NCBI GenBank assembly: GCA_045531905.1
Contig: JAZSEY010000024.1
Span: 76,568-140,567, forward strand
Source: RGIG6919 sp045531905
Lineage (GTDB): Bacteria; Bacillota; Clostridia; Lachnospirales; Lachnospiraceae
Direction: 5' to 3'
DNA length: 64,000 bases
Position 1 is the first letter of the stretch, and each line of letters starts with the position of its first letter. A program made the position numbers and the translations under genes. Shown here one piece after another: positions 9,104 to 18,846 of the stretch. The notes beneath the pieces are model-generated. The model did no database searches. It worked only from the letters and a program-made list of their open reading frames with translations, and was not told the origin of the DNA.

Positions 9104-11590
9104 ATGGGGAGAAAAAGTAGGAGAGGAATTGCAGGTATTCTTGCTATTTTATTAGTGTTTCAGATTCTGGGCACACCGACAATCGTGCATGCAGCAAAGA
9201 GAGTTGAAGGTGAAACAGTGTATTCTTATGATGTGATTCCTGTATACAGCTTTATTATAGCTGACGGTGGAACATTGTATGCAAATTCGCCTGTAACTTC
9301 GGTAGAGATTTACAAAGGTACTTTTATAAATATGGATACCTGTGACTCACTGAAAATATGTGATGCTGGTATGATTAATAATACTAGCGGTCACATATAC
9401 AATGCGACTGTTGAATACGAAGGAGCGACCATGACGGGTGGTTCTGTGAATGATTTGACAATTAGGAAAGCCGTGACTTTCAATAATGTAACCGTTAATG
9501 GACATTTAAACGTTTACGGTTCAAATATAAATATTAGCGGATTGATTCTTAATAGTCCTACTACTAATGTCAATATTAATAATGGCGGTAGTGCTACAGT
9601 AAGCTATGAGGGGGAAACTTATAATTTTACTGCTGATGATGGTTATACAAGTCTTACCAAAAAGTTCGGTACAATGCTAACAATTGATGCGTCAGCAGCG
9701 AGTGGTTTTACTTGTGTATCAGATGATGTATCAGGTACTAAGTATTGGAGTGGTGCGACATCCGCAGTGGCGCAATACGAACTGCAACCTGGATATGTTT
9801 TGCCGGCTAACTACATTAGTAGCATTACTGGAGGTAGTGGCATTGTAACGGCATCCTTTGACGAATCAACACATATTCTTTCTGTATCATATACAATGGG
9901 AGAGGCAGAGGCAGATGACGTAACAATTACGCTTCCGGCAGCAACTCCACTTGATTCCGGCACTGTTGCATTTTCTATACCTGATGTTTATGAAGGACAG
10001 GAGGTTTCATATACCTTTGGTGCGGCTACACAATATGATACTTCAACGGCAATTATAAAATATAAGCAGAACGCAGAAGATGATGCTGCATATACAACTG
10101 AAAAGCCAACTGCAGTTGGTGATTACACTGCGCTTGTTACATTTCCTGCAACTTATGAGTATGGTGCTTATTCTCAGACCTATAGTTTTTCTATTATGAA
10201 TTTGGAAGATGGACATGCTGAAATTACGGTGGCGGATATTCTTGTTGGTGAAACTCTCAATCCACAGTATTCATCAACTACCAATGCTACGACACCTATT
10301 GTAGAGTATAAACTTGTAAATGACGATGATTCGGCATACTCGACTACTGTTCCAACTGTTGTAGGAAATTACAATGCGCGGGTTACCTTCCCGGCAACCG
10401 TATCCCATGCAGCAGCTGTTGCCACTACAAGTTTTCAGATTCATTATTTTCAGGGTGCAGGAAGTATTTCTGTAGCGGATGTCTATGTGGGCACAGAAAT
10501 TAATCCTGTTTATGCTTCTGATAAGAATGGAATCACTGATATTGTTATTGAGTATAGACTTGTGGGTGACACCGAATACACAACTGAAAAGCCGACCGCA
10601 GTGGGAACATATGAGGTGAAAGCAACATTCCCTGCAACTGAGATTTATGATACATTTGTGGCAACTGATACATTTGAAATTAAGGATTTAGAAAATGGTA
10701 TTGCAAGTATTACTGTGAAGGATGTTTTCTTTGGGCTTTCAGTTAAACCGGTTTATGAGTCAAGCACCAATAAGGGAGATCATGTTGTAATCCTTTACAA
10801 GGAGACTGCTGCTGATGATTCTACTTATTCCGCAACTGTACCTACACAAGTAGGAAAATACACTGTAAAAGCGATATTTGAACCATATGGAATATATAAA
10901 GAAGTTGTTGTTACAGATGATTTTATCATCGAATACTTAGATGCTCCTGAAGAGCCATATACCGTGACTGGTAAATTGGGAAATAACAATATCTATAGAT
11001 CTAAGGTGACTGTGACTGCTAAGGAAGGATATCTGATTTCAGAAACACTTGGTGGAGAATATGTTGACAAATTGGTATATGATGCAACAACAACGAATGA
11101 TACCATCTATCTTAAGAAGATTGATAACGGTGCTATGACAGATGGTATTGCAATTGATACTTTTTCTATAGACATGGCTGCACCGGTCATTGATCTTGAG
11201 GATAAAAAAGTCTATTATAAGGATTCGATAGAAGTTAAACTTGTAGATGATGATATTGTGAAGATTCTTGTAAATGACAAAAAATATACAGGAAAAGCAT
11301 TAGAGAAACTTGGAAATTTGCTTGTTCTTACTTCGGATGGTGGTACTACAGAATACACAATTCAGGTTTGGGATAAGGCTGGCAACAAAACAAAGCGAGA
11401 GGTTACTGTTGCATCCAAGTGGACAGAAAAAGGAATTATTCCTTCGGGCAATAAAGTAAAACTTAAGGCTGGTAAAGCATATAGCTTTGGTCCGGGTAAA
11501 TGGAAGGTAGAAGGTGACAAAACCGAATATGCTGGTGATATCACATTCTATGTGAATGAAGATGGTGATTATACGTTTGTGAAAGAATAA
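9104..11590 (+). CDS. Secreted surface protein with four MBG-like repeats
   Basis: An 828-residue exported protein of unknown function. A signal peptide with an RKSRRG start and a hydrophobic core ends near VHAA-KRV. Residues about 60-200 have many short Gly/Asn/Thr strands like a small beta-helix. Four repeats of about 82 residues begin near residues 286, 369, 452 and 532, each ending in a PTxVGxYxxxxxF block typical of MBG-type bacterial surface domains. No LPxTG motif or C-terminal membrane anchor is seen, so attachment is unclear. The ATG at 9104 is chosen because AAAAGGAG ends nine bases before it; the ATG at 9095 overlaps that site. Confidence 0.75.
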   Translation: MGRKSRRGIAGILAILLVFQILGTPTIVHAAKRVEGETVYSYDVIPVYSFIIADGGTLYANSPVTSVEIYKGTFINMDTCDSLKICDAGMINNTSGHIYNATVEYEGATMTGGSVNDLTIRKAVTFNNVTVNGHLNVYGSNINISGLILNSPTTNVNINNGGSATVSYEGETYNFTADDGYTSLTKKFGTMLTIDASAASGFTCVSDDVSGTKYWSGATSAVAQYELQPGYVLPANYISSITGGSGIVTASFDESTHILSVSYTMGEAEADDVTITLPAATPLDSGTVAFSIPDVYEGQEVSYTFGAATQYDTSTAIIKYKQNAEDDAAYTTEKPTAVGDYTALVTFPATYEYGAYSQTYSFSIMNLEDGHAEITVADILVGETLNPQYSSTTNATTPIVEYKLVNDDDSAYSTTVPTVVGNYNARVTFPATVSHAAAVATTSFQIHYFQGAGSISVADVYVGTEINPVYASDKNGITDIVIEYRLVGDTEYTTEKPTAVGTYEVKATFPATEIYDTFVATDTFEIKDLENGIASITVKDVFFGLSVKPVYESSTNKGDHVVILYKETAADDSTYSATVPTQVGKYTVKAIFEPYGIYKEVVVTDDFIIEYLDAPEEPYTVTGKLGNNNIYRSKVTVTAKEGYLISETLGGEYVDKLVYDATTTNDTIYLKKIDNGAMTDGIAIDTFSIDMAAPVIDLEDKKVYYKDSIEVKLVDDDIVKILVNDKKYTGKALEKLGNLLVLTSDGGTTEYTIQVWDKAGNKTKREVTVASKWTEKGIIPSGNKVKLKAGKAYSFGPGKWKVEGDKTEYAGDITFYVNEDGDYTFVKE

Positions 11591-11601
11591 ATATCAATCT
11601 C

Positions 11602-11639
11602 AAAACAGGAGACACATATTAAAATGTGCTCCTGTTTTT
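11602..11639 (+). terminator. Strong rho-independent terminator
   Basis: ACAGGAG(A)CACAT pairs with ATGTG-CTCCTGT around a short AT loop and is followed by TTTTT. It ends the surface protein transcript. Confidence 0.9.
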
Positions 11640-11696
11640 GGGTGTGAAAAAATGTGAGAATTATGGTTGTATTGTAAATTCAAGAGGAGAAAAACG

Positions 11697-12155
11697 ATGA
11701 TCAAAGTTTTATGTATCTGTCATGGGAATATATGTCGTAGCACCATGGCTCAGAGTGTACTCACTCATATGGTAAAAGAAAAAGGAATAGAGAACCAGTT
11801 TTATATAGACTCTGCTGCCACGAGCACAGAAGAGATTGGCAATCCACCCCACAGAGGTACCGTAGCAAAACTCCGTCAGGTTGGAATTCCGTTGGTGCCA
11901 CATCGTGCCACCCAGGTAACCAAAGCAGACTATGCAAAATACGACTACCTACTATGCATGGATGATGCCAATGTACGCAATACCACCAGAATCTGCGGTG
12001 GAGACCCGGAAGGAAAAATAATTCCATTACTATCCTTTGCCGGAATCAGCCGAAGCATCGCAGACCCATGGTACACAGGCAATTTCGATGCCACCTACGA
12101 TGACGTAGTATTAGGCCTCACACATTTCCTAGACCACATCAAAGATGAGTTATAA
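11697..12155 (+). CDS. Low-molecular-weight protein tyrosine phosphatase
   Basis: A 152-residue cytoplasmic phosphatase. The P-loop CHGNICRS near the N-terminus is the C-x5-R-S active site, and ADPWYTG near residue 120 supplies the general acid Asp. The fold length is normal for the family. It hydrolyses phosphotyrosine or related phosphoesters by a Cys-phosphate intermediate. The start has AGAGGAGA ten bases upstream; the longer frame upstream is discarded. It stands alone between a terminator and a large palindrome. Confidence 0.95.
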   Translation: MIKVLCICHGNICRSTMAQSVLTHMVKEKGIENQFYIDSAATSTEEIGNPPHRGTVAKLRQVGIPLVPHRATQVTKADYAKYDYLLCMDDANVRNTTRICGGDPEGKIIPLLSFAGISRSIADPWYTGNFDATYDDVVLGLTHFLDHIKDEL

Positions 12156-12201
12156 TCAACCCTGATTTTATAGAAAACGTACCGTTTATCCATTTTATAT
12201 A

Positions 12202-12528
12202 GAGACATGGGTTCATGAAGAAGCAACTCATTTGGTGGTGTTAGAATGGGTTAGTGTGTCTTTGGAGTTTTATCATGGAACATACATTGTTTGAGTGAAA
12301 TAGGATATTTTGCCTAGCGAGCTTTAGCTCGTGAGAAATGCGTAACAGCACACCGGGGACTACCATGTTTTGGCAGTCCTCGGTGTGCTGTCGCATTTAG
12401 AGGCTTGCCTCTGGCAAAATGTCCTTAATTTCACGAGTTATGTGTGGGACATGAAAATAAAACTACAAAAGATGCACTTACCCCATCCTTTACCACCAAA
12501 TGCCTGCTGCGTCGTGAACCCATGTCTC
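12202..12528 (+). repeat. Large palindromic element, copy L1
   Basis: An imperfect palindrome spanning about 327 bp. The outer arms begin GAGACATGGGTTCA and end TGAACCCATGTCTC, and they continue through ATTTGGTGGT / ACCACCAAAT. The inner stem AAATGCG...CAGCACACCG pairs with CGGTGTGCTG...CGCATTT with a 2-nt bulge (TA) after AAATGCG. It shares flanking blocks (GTTAGT..GTCTT.. and GACAT.AAAATAAA.CTACA.AAGA) and the bulge position with the two larger copies near 43 and 44 kb, but its outer arms are unique. No open reading frame inside looks real. Confidence 0.85.
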
Positions 12529-12607
12529 GCATCTTTAAAAATAATAGTAGCAACTTCCTGAAAAACATAGTAAAATAGATATATTATTGCTTAAAAGGAG
12601 ATAACGA

Positions 12608-12910
12608 ATGATAAAGCACGTAATTTTATGGAAAATAAAAGACGAATTTGATGATGCTAAAAAGGCAGAAATCAAGGCAAATGCTAAGCGCGAGTTAGAA
12701 GCCTTAGTTGGCAAGGTGCCTGGATTGACTGAAATGCACATTCAGATTGACAGCCTTGCAAGCTCAACTGCAGATTTAATGTTAGATTCTACTTTAGAGA
12801 GCGAAGAGGCATTAAAGGGTTACGCCGGACATCCGGCACATGTACATGTGGCAGACAATTTTGTGCGTCCATTTATGGAAGTACGACTTTGCTTAGATTA
12901 TAACATTTAG
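12608..12910 (+). CDS. Dabb-family (stress-responsive A/B barrel) protein
   Basis: A 100-residue protein of the Dabb (dimeric alpha-beta barrel) family. It begins MIKHVILWKIKDE and has the characteristic HPAHVHVADNFVRPF stretch near the C-terminus. Members form small barrels; a catalytic role is not established for this type. It begins a run of four closely spaced co-directional genes (gap 15 bp to the next) with an AAAAGGAG ribosome binding site. Confidence 0.88.
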   Translation: MIKHVILWKIKDEFDDAKKAEIKANAKRELEALVGKVPGLTEMHIQIDSLASSTADLMLDSTLESEEALKGYAGHPAHVHVADNFVRPFMEVRLCLDYNI

Positions 12911-12925
12911 TTAAAGGAGAAAGAG

Positions 12926-13471
12926 ATGGAATTATACCAAGGAAGACCGGACGACGAGGACGGGCGACAGCCCCGGGAACTGAGAGTTTATGATTTGTTG
13001 GATGAGATAGGTGTGGAGTATCAGCGTACAGACCATCCGGCGGCAGATACCATGGAGGCTTGTCAGGAGATTGATAAGGTGTTGGAGGCGACAGTTTGTA
13101 AGAACTTGTTTCTTTGTAATCGCCAGAAGACACAGTTTTATTTGCTGATGATGCCGGGAGAGAAGCCATTTAAGACAAAGGAGATTACCTCCCAGCTCGG
13201 CTGTGCGAGATTGTCCTTTGCCTCAGCAGAGGATATGGAAAAGTATCTGGATATTAAGCCGGGAGCAGTTAGTGTGATGGGTCTGATGAATGACCATGAC
13301 AATCAGGTGCAGCTGGTAGTGGATGAGGATATTTTGAGTGGCGAGTATGTGGGATGCCATCCATGCGTGAATACCTCCAGCTTGAAGATGAAAACCACAG
13401 ATATTTTTGGAGCGTACTTGGATAAAGTAGAGCACACCATGATTCAGGTGAAACTGACAGGTGAAGCATAA
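12926..13471 (+). CDS. ProX/PrdX-like aminoacyl-tRNA deacylase
   Basis: A 181-residue member of the YbaK/ProX superfamily. It has the PrdX-type N-terminus (LRVYDLLDEIGVEYQRTDHP), a conserved KNLFLCNRQKTQFYLLMMPG block, and GCHPCVNTSSLKM near the C-terminus. These enzymes hydrolyse mischarged Ala-tRNA(Pro), or related species, in trans and so protect proline codons. It lies 15 bp after the Dabb gene and 18 bp before the ABC transporter. A second, Cys-tRNA(Pro)-type member is present near 36.4 kb. Confidence 0.9.
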   Translation: MELYQGRPDDEDGRQPRELRVYDLLDEIGVEYQRTDHPAADTMEACQEIDKVLEATVCKNLFLCNRQKTQFYLLMMPGEKPFKTKEITSQLGCARLSFASAEDMEKYLDIKPGAVSVMGLMNDHDNQVQLVVDEDILSGEYVGCHPCVNTSSLKMKTTDIFGAYLDKVEHTMIQVKLTGEA

Positions 13472-13489
13472 TAAAGGGAAAGGGATATA

Positions 13490-14977
13490 ATGATGAAAAA
13501 GTGTAAGCTACTATGTCTGCTTGCCATGCTCTGTATGCTAACAGCATGTGGGCAAAAGGCACCAGCGTCAGAGGTGTATGGCGTAGACGATTTACCAGGT
13601 AAGATTATCGGCGTGCAGTTGAATACAACTGGTGATATTTATGTATCGGATTATGAAGGCGACGAGGCAGGAACTGTTATCGAGCGTTATAACAAGGGAA
13701 ATGATGCGGTTACTTCTTTGAAGAATGGAAAAATTGACTGTGTAGTCATTGATGAAGAACCTGCGAAAGCATTTATCAAGAGAAATAGCGACCTGTCTAT
13801 TTTGGATGAGGAGTTTGCCTTAGAGGAATATGCTATCTGTATTTCCAAAGAGAATACAGAGTTAAGAGAGAAGATTGATCAGGCATTAACTGAGATGAAG
13901 GAAGATGGCACATTGCAGTTGATTGTTGACCATTACATCAATGGGGCAACAGACAACTATGTAAGCCCGGAAGGTTTGACCTATGAGAATGGTGAGCTGA
14001 TTATGGCAACAAATGCTTCCTTTCCACCATATGAGTATTATGAGCAGAATACCATCGTAGGTATTGATGCAGATATGGCGAGAGCCGTTGCAGATAAGCT
14101 CAATATGAAACTTGTGATTGAGGACATGGAGTTTGACTCTATCATCAATGCAGTGCAGGGTGGTAAGGCGCACATCGGTGTTGCAGGTATGACTGTAACA
14201 GAGGACAGATTAAAGAACATTGATTTTACCCAGTCTTATGCAACAGCAAAGCAGGTAATTATTGTACGTAATGGAAAGAGCAATGCGCTGCTTTCTATCA
14301 AGGATAGTTTCTATCAGAGTTTTATCGAGGACAATCGTTATGAGTATATTGTGACCGGTTTGATTAATACATTGATTATCGCATTGTTGGCGGTTATCCT
14401 TGGTGTTGTAATTGGTTTCCTTGTAGCGTTGGTACGTTCTACCCATGATAAGACTGGCAAGATGAAATTCTTAAACTTCATTTGCAAGATTTATTTAACT
14501 GTGATTAGAGGAACACCAGCTATGATTCAGCTGTTGATTATCTATTACGTAATTTTTGCATCTACCAATATCAATAAGATTTTGGTTGCTGCGATTTCCT
14601 TTGGTATCAACTCCGGCGCCTATGTGGCAGAGATTTTGCGTGGTGGTATCATGTCTTTGGATAATGGACAGTTTGAGGGTGCACGAAGCTTAGGTTTGAC
14701 ACATAGCCAGACCATGTTCTATATCATTTTGCCACAGACCTTTAAAAACACATTGCCATCTTTGGCAAATGAATTCATTGTATTGATTAAAGAGACTGCA
14801 ATTAGTGGTTACATCGGATTGCAGGATTTGACAATGGCAGGAAATATCATTCGAGGAAATACCTTCCAGGCATTCTTCCCATTGGTTTCTGTTGCCATCA
14901 TTTACCTGGTGATTGTCATGATTTTGACAGCAGGTGTAAATAAACTGGAAAGGAGTCTGAAGAAGAATGAGCGATAA
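13490..14977 (+). CDS. Amino-acid ABC transporter, fused (permuted) binding domain and permease
   Basis: A 495-residue lipoprotein fusion. A signal with lipobox LTAC (residues 17-20) leads into a periplasmic-type binding region, then a HisM/GlnP-type permease from about residue 285 containing the EAA loop EGARSLGLTHSQ. The binding region is unusual: the part resembling lobe 2 (LPGKIIGVQLNTTG, KIDCVVIDEEPA) comes first at about 30-150, and the lobe 1-like part (LIMATNASFPPYEYY, GMTVTEDRLKNIDFT) follows at about 165-265. It would import polar amino acids together with the ATPase that overlaps its end by 11 bp. An ATG three bases downstream is an equally possible start. Confidence 0.9.
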   Translation: MMKKCKLLCLLAMLCMLTACGQKAPASEVYGVDDLPGKIIGVQLNTTGDIYVSDYEGDEAGTVIERYNKGNDAVTSLKNGKIDCVVIDEEPAKAFIKRNSDLSILDEEFALEEYAICISKENTELREKIDQALTEMKEDGTLQLIVDHYINGATDNYVSPEGLTYENGELIMATNASFPPYEYYEQNTIVGIDADMARAVADKLNMKLVIEDMEFDSIINAVQGGKAHIGVAGMTVTEDRLKNIDFTQSYATAKQVIIVRNGKSNALLSIKDSFYQSFIEDNRYEYIVTGLINTLIIALLAVILGVVIGFLVALVRSTHDKTGKMKFLNFICKIYLTVIRGTPAMIQLLIIYYVIFASTNINKILVAAISFGINSGAYVAEILRGGIMSLDNGQFEGARSLGLTHSQTMFYIILPQTFKNTLPSLANEFIVLIKETAISGYIGLQDLTMAGNIIRGNTFQAFFPLVSVAIIYLVIVMILTAGVNKLERSLKKNER

Positions 14978-15713
14978 GGAAGTAATTCTAAAAGTGGATT
15001 CCGTATCAAAAGCATACGGCGACAATGTTGTATTGGAAAATGTCAGCACAGAGGTTTGTCAGGGCGATGTGATTGCCATTATTGGACCATCCGGATGTGG
15101 TAAGTCAACCTTTATCAGAATGCTCAATATGCTTGAGACACCGGATTCTGGTACTGTGTTTATGAATGAAGTGGACTTGATGGACAAGAAGGTTGATATC
15201 AATAAAATGCGTGAGAAAATCGGTATGGTGTTCCAGCATTTTAACTTGTTCCCTAATTTGACAATCAAAGAAAATATTGCGTTGGCTCCGATTAAGACAA
15301 AGAGAATGTCTAAGGAAGAGGCGAACAAAAGAGCATTAGAGTTATTGGAGAGAGTAGGTTTATCTGATAAGGCAGATGCCTATCCGGATACTTTATCTGG
15401 TGGACAGAAGCAAAGAGTTGCCATTATCCGTTCGTTGGCTATGAATCCAGAAGTGATTTTGTTTGATGAGCCAACTTCGGCATTGGACCCTGAGATGGTA
15501 GGTGAGGTTTTGAATCTGATGAAGGACCTGACCAAGGAAGGTATGACCATGGTGGTGGTTACCCATGAGATGGGCTTTGCCAGAGAGGTGGCAAACCGTG
15601 TTATGTTCTTCGATGAGAAGGGCATTAAAGAGGAAGGAACACCTGAAGAAATCTTTGATTCTCCGAAAAGTCCTCGCTTACAGAGCTTCTTAGCGAGAGT
15701 AAATAGAGCATAA
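14967..15713 (+). CDS. glnQ: Amino-acid ABC transporter ATP-binding protein (GlnQ-type)
   Basis: A 248-residue ATPase of a polar amino-acid importer. Walker A is GPSGCGKS, the signature is LSGGQKQR, Walker B is VILFDEPTSALDPE and the switch His is in VVTHEMG. It overlaps the fused binding/permease gene by 11 bp, so the two form a complete transporter: one lipid-anchored binding/permease polypeptide (as dimer) and an ATPase dimer. A terminator follows. Confidence 0.95.
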   Translation: MSDKEVILKVDSVSKAYGDNVVLENVSTEVCQGDVIAIIGPSGCGKSTFIRMLNMLETPDSGTVFMNEVDLMDKKVDINKMREKIGMVFQHFNLFPNLTIKENIALAPIKTKRMSKEEANKRALELLERVGLSDKADAYPDTLSGGQKQRVAIIRSLAMNPEVILFDEPTSALDPEMVGEVLNLMKDLTKEGMTMVVVTHEMGFAREVANRVMFFDEKGIKEEGTPEEIFDSPKSPRLQSFLARVNRA

Positions 15714-15744
15714 TTTTACAATATATAGTGTTGTTAGAATTTCG

Positions 15745-15787
15745 ATATCCCAAATGTTGATAAGTGTCAATATTTGGGATATTTTTT
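15745..15787 (+). terminator. Rho-independent terminator
   Basis: ATATCCCAAAT pairs with ATTTGGGATAT across a 16-base loop and is followed by TTTTT. It ends the 12.6-15.7 kb unit. Confidence 0.88.
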
Positions 15788-15889
15788 ACATAAATAGGTA
15801 GAAAAATTGAACGATTTCTGTTAAAATATTAGTAACTATCCAATAAAAGCAAGAAAACGGTTTCAGAACGGGTTTTATAGGTGATTGGT

Positions 15890-17158
15890 ATGAAAATACT
15901 ACATTTAACACAATTAATTGATGTGAATATTTTACAACAGATACAGGATGGTTTTTCTGAGTTTACAGGGATGGCTGCATTGACGACGGATGCAGAAGGT
16001 ATACCGGTAACAAAGGGAAGTGGCTTTACTGATTTTTGTACGAATCTTGTGCGGACTTCATCGGTTGGTTGCAAGCGTTGCGAAGAGTGTGACCGCATGG
16101 GTGCCATTCAGACTATGGATACGCAGAAGCCGTCTATTTATATGTGCCATGCAGGGTTGATGGATTTTGCGGCGCCTATCTTGTTGGAAGGGCGTATGAT
16201 TGGAAGCTTCATTGGCGGACAGGTAAGACCAACTGATTTGGATGAGGAATTTATGCGGAAAAAAGCGGAAGAGCTAGACATTGACCCGGATGCTTATGTA
16301 GCTGCTGCGAAAGATACTTATATCCTCAGTATGGAACAAGTGGAAAAAGCAGCCGTGTATTTGTCTGAACTTGCACAGGTGCTTTCGGCGATGGCGTATC
16401 AGAATTTTGTAAAATTACAGGAAAGTAGGCGGTTAGAAAAAGCAGCCCGTGCACAGTCAAAGTTTATTACGAATTTGAGTATGACCATGAAGAATCAGCT
16501 GGAAAGTTGGTTGGAGACTATGGAGGCGGCTGTTGCCAGCAATGACAGTCAGACCATTCGAGATACCTTGCATAGATTATCCACCAATGGTATTGCAGTT
16601 GTGGATAATATGGAAGAGACGTTAGATTATGTACAACTGACTTTCGGCAAATTAGAACTATTGGAATCCGCATATAATGTACGTTTTATGTTAGAACAAA
16701 TTGTTCAGAACGTGAAGAAGTATCTTCGTAATCAAGGTTCGGATATGCAGGTTTTGTTGCGCGTAGAGGAAGAGGTTCCGCAGATTTTATTGGGAGATTC
16801 CGGAAGAATTGGACAGGTTATCAATAAAATGTTGCGCGTGGGTATAGAATATGCCACTGGTGGTAATATTATGATTGAGGCATCGGTGAAGCGACATGCT
16901 TACGCAGTGGAATTGGTGCTTCATGTGTGGACAGAGAGTACGAGTTTACAACCAGTGCAGATAGATCGCATGCGGAAGTACATGAAGACAGAGCGCATAG
17001 AACCGGTAGTGGAAGGACATAGTGCTTACGTCGGTTTGTCTTCAGTTGTTTTAATGGTGAAACAATTAACAGGTAGGATTGAGATACCAGAAGATTTAGA
17101 TGCAGGTTTGGCTGCAGTCGTATCCTTCCCACAGTTGGAAGTAAAGGGGGCTCAATAA
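15890..17158 (+). CDS. PocR-domain sensor with degenerate histidine kinase core
   Basis: A 422-residue protein. The N-terminal half is a PocR ligand-binding domain with clustered metal-type Cys/His (CKRCEEC, later YMCHAG). A DHp-like helix follows (KFITNLSMTMKNQL, about residue 200), but the phospho-acceptor His expected after the Ser is Met. The ATPase-like end (LLGDSGRIGQVINKMLRVGI) lacks the usual N-box Asn residues. It is probably a non-catalytic sensor. The start ATG at 15890 is preferred to the GTG at 15881 because AGGTGA lies just before it. It is 2 bp from a GGDEF-EAL gene, so it probably senses a ligand and modulates c-di-GMP turnover; this is inference. Confidence 0.82.
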   Translation: MKILHLTQLIDVNILQQIQDGFSEFTGMAALTTDAEGIPVTKGSGFTDFCTNLVRTSSVGCKRCEECDRMGAIQTMDTQKPSIYMCHAGLMDFAAPILLEGRMIGSFIGGQVRPTDLDEEFMRKKAEELDIDPDAYVAAAKDTYILSMEQVEKAAVYLSELAQVLSAMAYQNFVKLQESRRLEKAARAQSKFITNLSMTMKNQLESWLETMEAAVASNDSQTIRDTLHRLSTNGIAVVDNMEETLDYVQLTFGKLELLESAYNVRFMLEQIVQNVKKYLRNQGSDMQVLLRVEEEVPQILLGDSGRIGQVINKMLRVGIEYATGGNIMIEASVKRHAYAVELVLHVWTESTSLQPVQIDRMRKYMKTERIEPVVEGHSAYVGLSSVVLMVKQLTGRIEIPEDLDAGLAAVVSFPQLEVKGAQ

Positions 17159-17160
17159 TA

Positions 17161-18831
17161 ATGGCAATTGATATGCAACATTATTATGAAGCGTTGGAAC
17201 GCTTCTTACTGAAAATGGAACAATTGAAACAGTTAAATGAAGATGATATGCATGAGATTGTATCAGAGATGTGCCAGGTCCTTGATATTGCCTGCTGTGA
17301 TTTGTGGTGTTATGCGACGCCGGTACATGAGCAGAATTGTGATGGCGATGTGATGGTATTCTTTGAGACAGATGCAGTGGACAATCAGCGTTGTGTAGTG
17401 CTAAGAGAGATGACTGGAGATGGTTCTGTGAAGGTTTACAGAGCATGCCAAAGTATTGGAGCGAACACATGGACTGATGAAGAACGCAGCAAGGTGGAAC
17501 TGTTTTTAAAGATGGTTTTTGCCTTCCATGGACGCGTGAATGTCATGCAGCTTGTGGAGCGTCTCAGTTATCATGATGTGGATTTGGGTATTTATAATCT
17601 TACATATTTTATGAGATTTACCAGTATGCTGATTAGTCAGCAAAAGATTGATAAGTATACTGCATGTTATTTTAATCTCAAGCATTTTTCTATGGTAAAT
17701 CAGCAGTTTGGCAGAGCTGTAGGTACAGATGTGATGAAGCGATATGTGCAGTCTCTGCAGGATATGTTGTCTCCTGAAGAGATTATCAGTCGTGTGGGTA
17801 GTGATAATTTTATCATGCTGATTTTGGATGAGAATTTAGACAAAGTACGTGAGTATTTGCATGGAGCAGGTGTGGCTTACGATGTTGAGCAGGATGATCA
17901 GATATTTATTTCTGCTTCTCAGGGATACTATTGTATTCCAAACGACAGAGATATCAAAGAGCCTTCCGAGGTTGTGGATTGCGTTACAATGGCTGCCAAG
18001 ATGGCGCAGGATGTGGCGAATGATGATGTTGTATTCTTTGAGGATACTATGTTCCATAGAAAGGAACAGGCAAAGCATATTGAGACTCTGTTTCCGGATG
18101 CACTTGCAAAGCGTGAGTTCCAGGTGTTTTACCAACCTAAGATTCAGTTGACAGATTATAGGTTAGTTGGAGCAGAGGCATTGTGTAGATGGTTCCATGA
18201 TGGCAAGTTGATGCCGCCGATGGATTTTATTCCTGTATTAGAGCAGGGACACGAGATATGTGATTTGGATTTTTATATGTTAGATCGTGTCTGTGAGGAT
18301 ATTCGCAGATGGTTAGATGAAGGCAAGAATGTGGTTAAAGTTTCTGTGAACTTCTCCCGTAGACATTTGTCAGATATGATGCTTTTAGAGCATATTCTAG
18401 AGATAATTGACAGACATCAGGTACCTCATGAATACATTGAGATTGAGTTGACGGAAACCAATTCAGATGTGGAATTCACTTATTTAAAACGTGTGGTAAG
18501 TGGTTTGCAGAAGGCCGGTATTAGTACTTCGGTAGATGATTTTGGTATTGGTTATTCTTCACTGAATTTGATTCGCGAGATTCCTTGGAATGTACTGAAG
18601 ATCGACAGAAGCTTTTTGCCGGCTGAACGGAATGTACAGTCGTCTAAGTACATCATGTTAAAGTACGTAATTGCCATGGCTCAGAGCATGGGATTAGAAT
18701 GTATTGTGGAAGGCGTAGAGACCATTGAGCAGGTGAAGATGTTAAAGGATAATAATTGTTATCTGGCTCAGGGATTCTATTTTGACAGACCACTACCAAT
18801 AGAAGAGTTTGAAAGTCGTTTAAGTGCATAG
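17161..18831 (+). CDS. GGDEF-EAL protein, likely c-di-GMP phosphodiesterase
   Basis: A 556-residue protein with an N-terminal GAF-like region (about 1-140), a degenerate GGDEF domain (GSDNF in place of GGDEF, near residue 215) and a complete EAL domain from about 300. EAL catalytic residues are present: GAEALCRW, VSVNFS, ELTET, DDFGIGYSS, LKIDRSF, VEGVET and AQGF. It should therefore hydrolyse c-di-GMP but not make it. It sits 2 bp downstream of the PocR sensor and 15 bp upstream of a GGDEF protein, forming a three-gene signalling unit. Confidence 0.92.
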   Translation: MAIDMQHYYEALERFLLKMEQLKQLNEDDMHEIVSEMCQVLDIACCDLWCYATPVHEQNCDGDVMVFFETDAVDNQRCVVLREMTGDGSVKVYRACQSIGANTWTDEERSKVELFLKMVFAFHGRVNVMQLVERLSYHDVDLGIYNLTYFMRFTSMLISQQKIDKYTACYFNLKHFSMVNQQFGRAVGTDVMKRYVQSLQDMLSPEEIISRVGSDNFIMLILDENLDKVREYLHGAGVAYDVEQDDQIFISASQGYYCIPNDRDIKEPSEVVDCVTMAAKMAQDVANDDVVFFEDTMFHRKEQAKHIETLFPDALAKREFQVFYQPKIQLTDYRLVGAEALCRWFHDGKLMPPMDFIPVLEQGHEICDLDFYMLDRVCEDIRRWLDEGKNVVKVSVNFSRRHLSDMMLLEHILEIIDRHQVPHEYIEIELTETNSDVEFTYLKRVVSGLQKAGISTSVDDFGIGYSSLNLIREIPWNVLKIDRSFLPAERNVQSSKYIMLKYVIAMAQSMGLECIVEGVETIEQVKMLKDNNCYLAQGFYFDRPLPIEEFESRLSA

Positions 18832-18846
18832 AAGGAGGATAAAACT

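Noticed and set aside
12370..12561. A 63-codon open frame inside palindrome L1
   Set aside because: It lacks a ribosome binding site, resembles no protein, and lies in a structured repeat.
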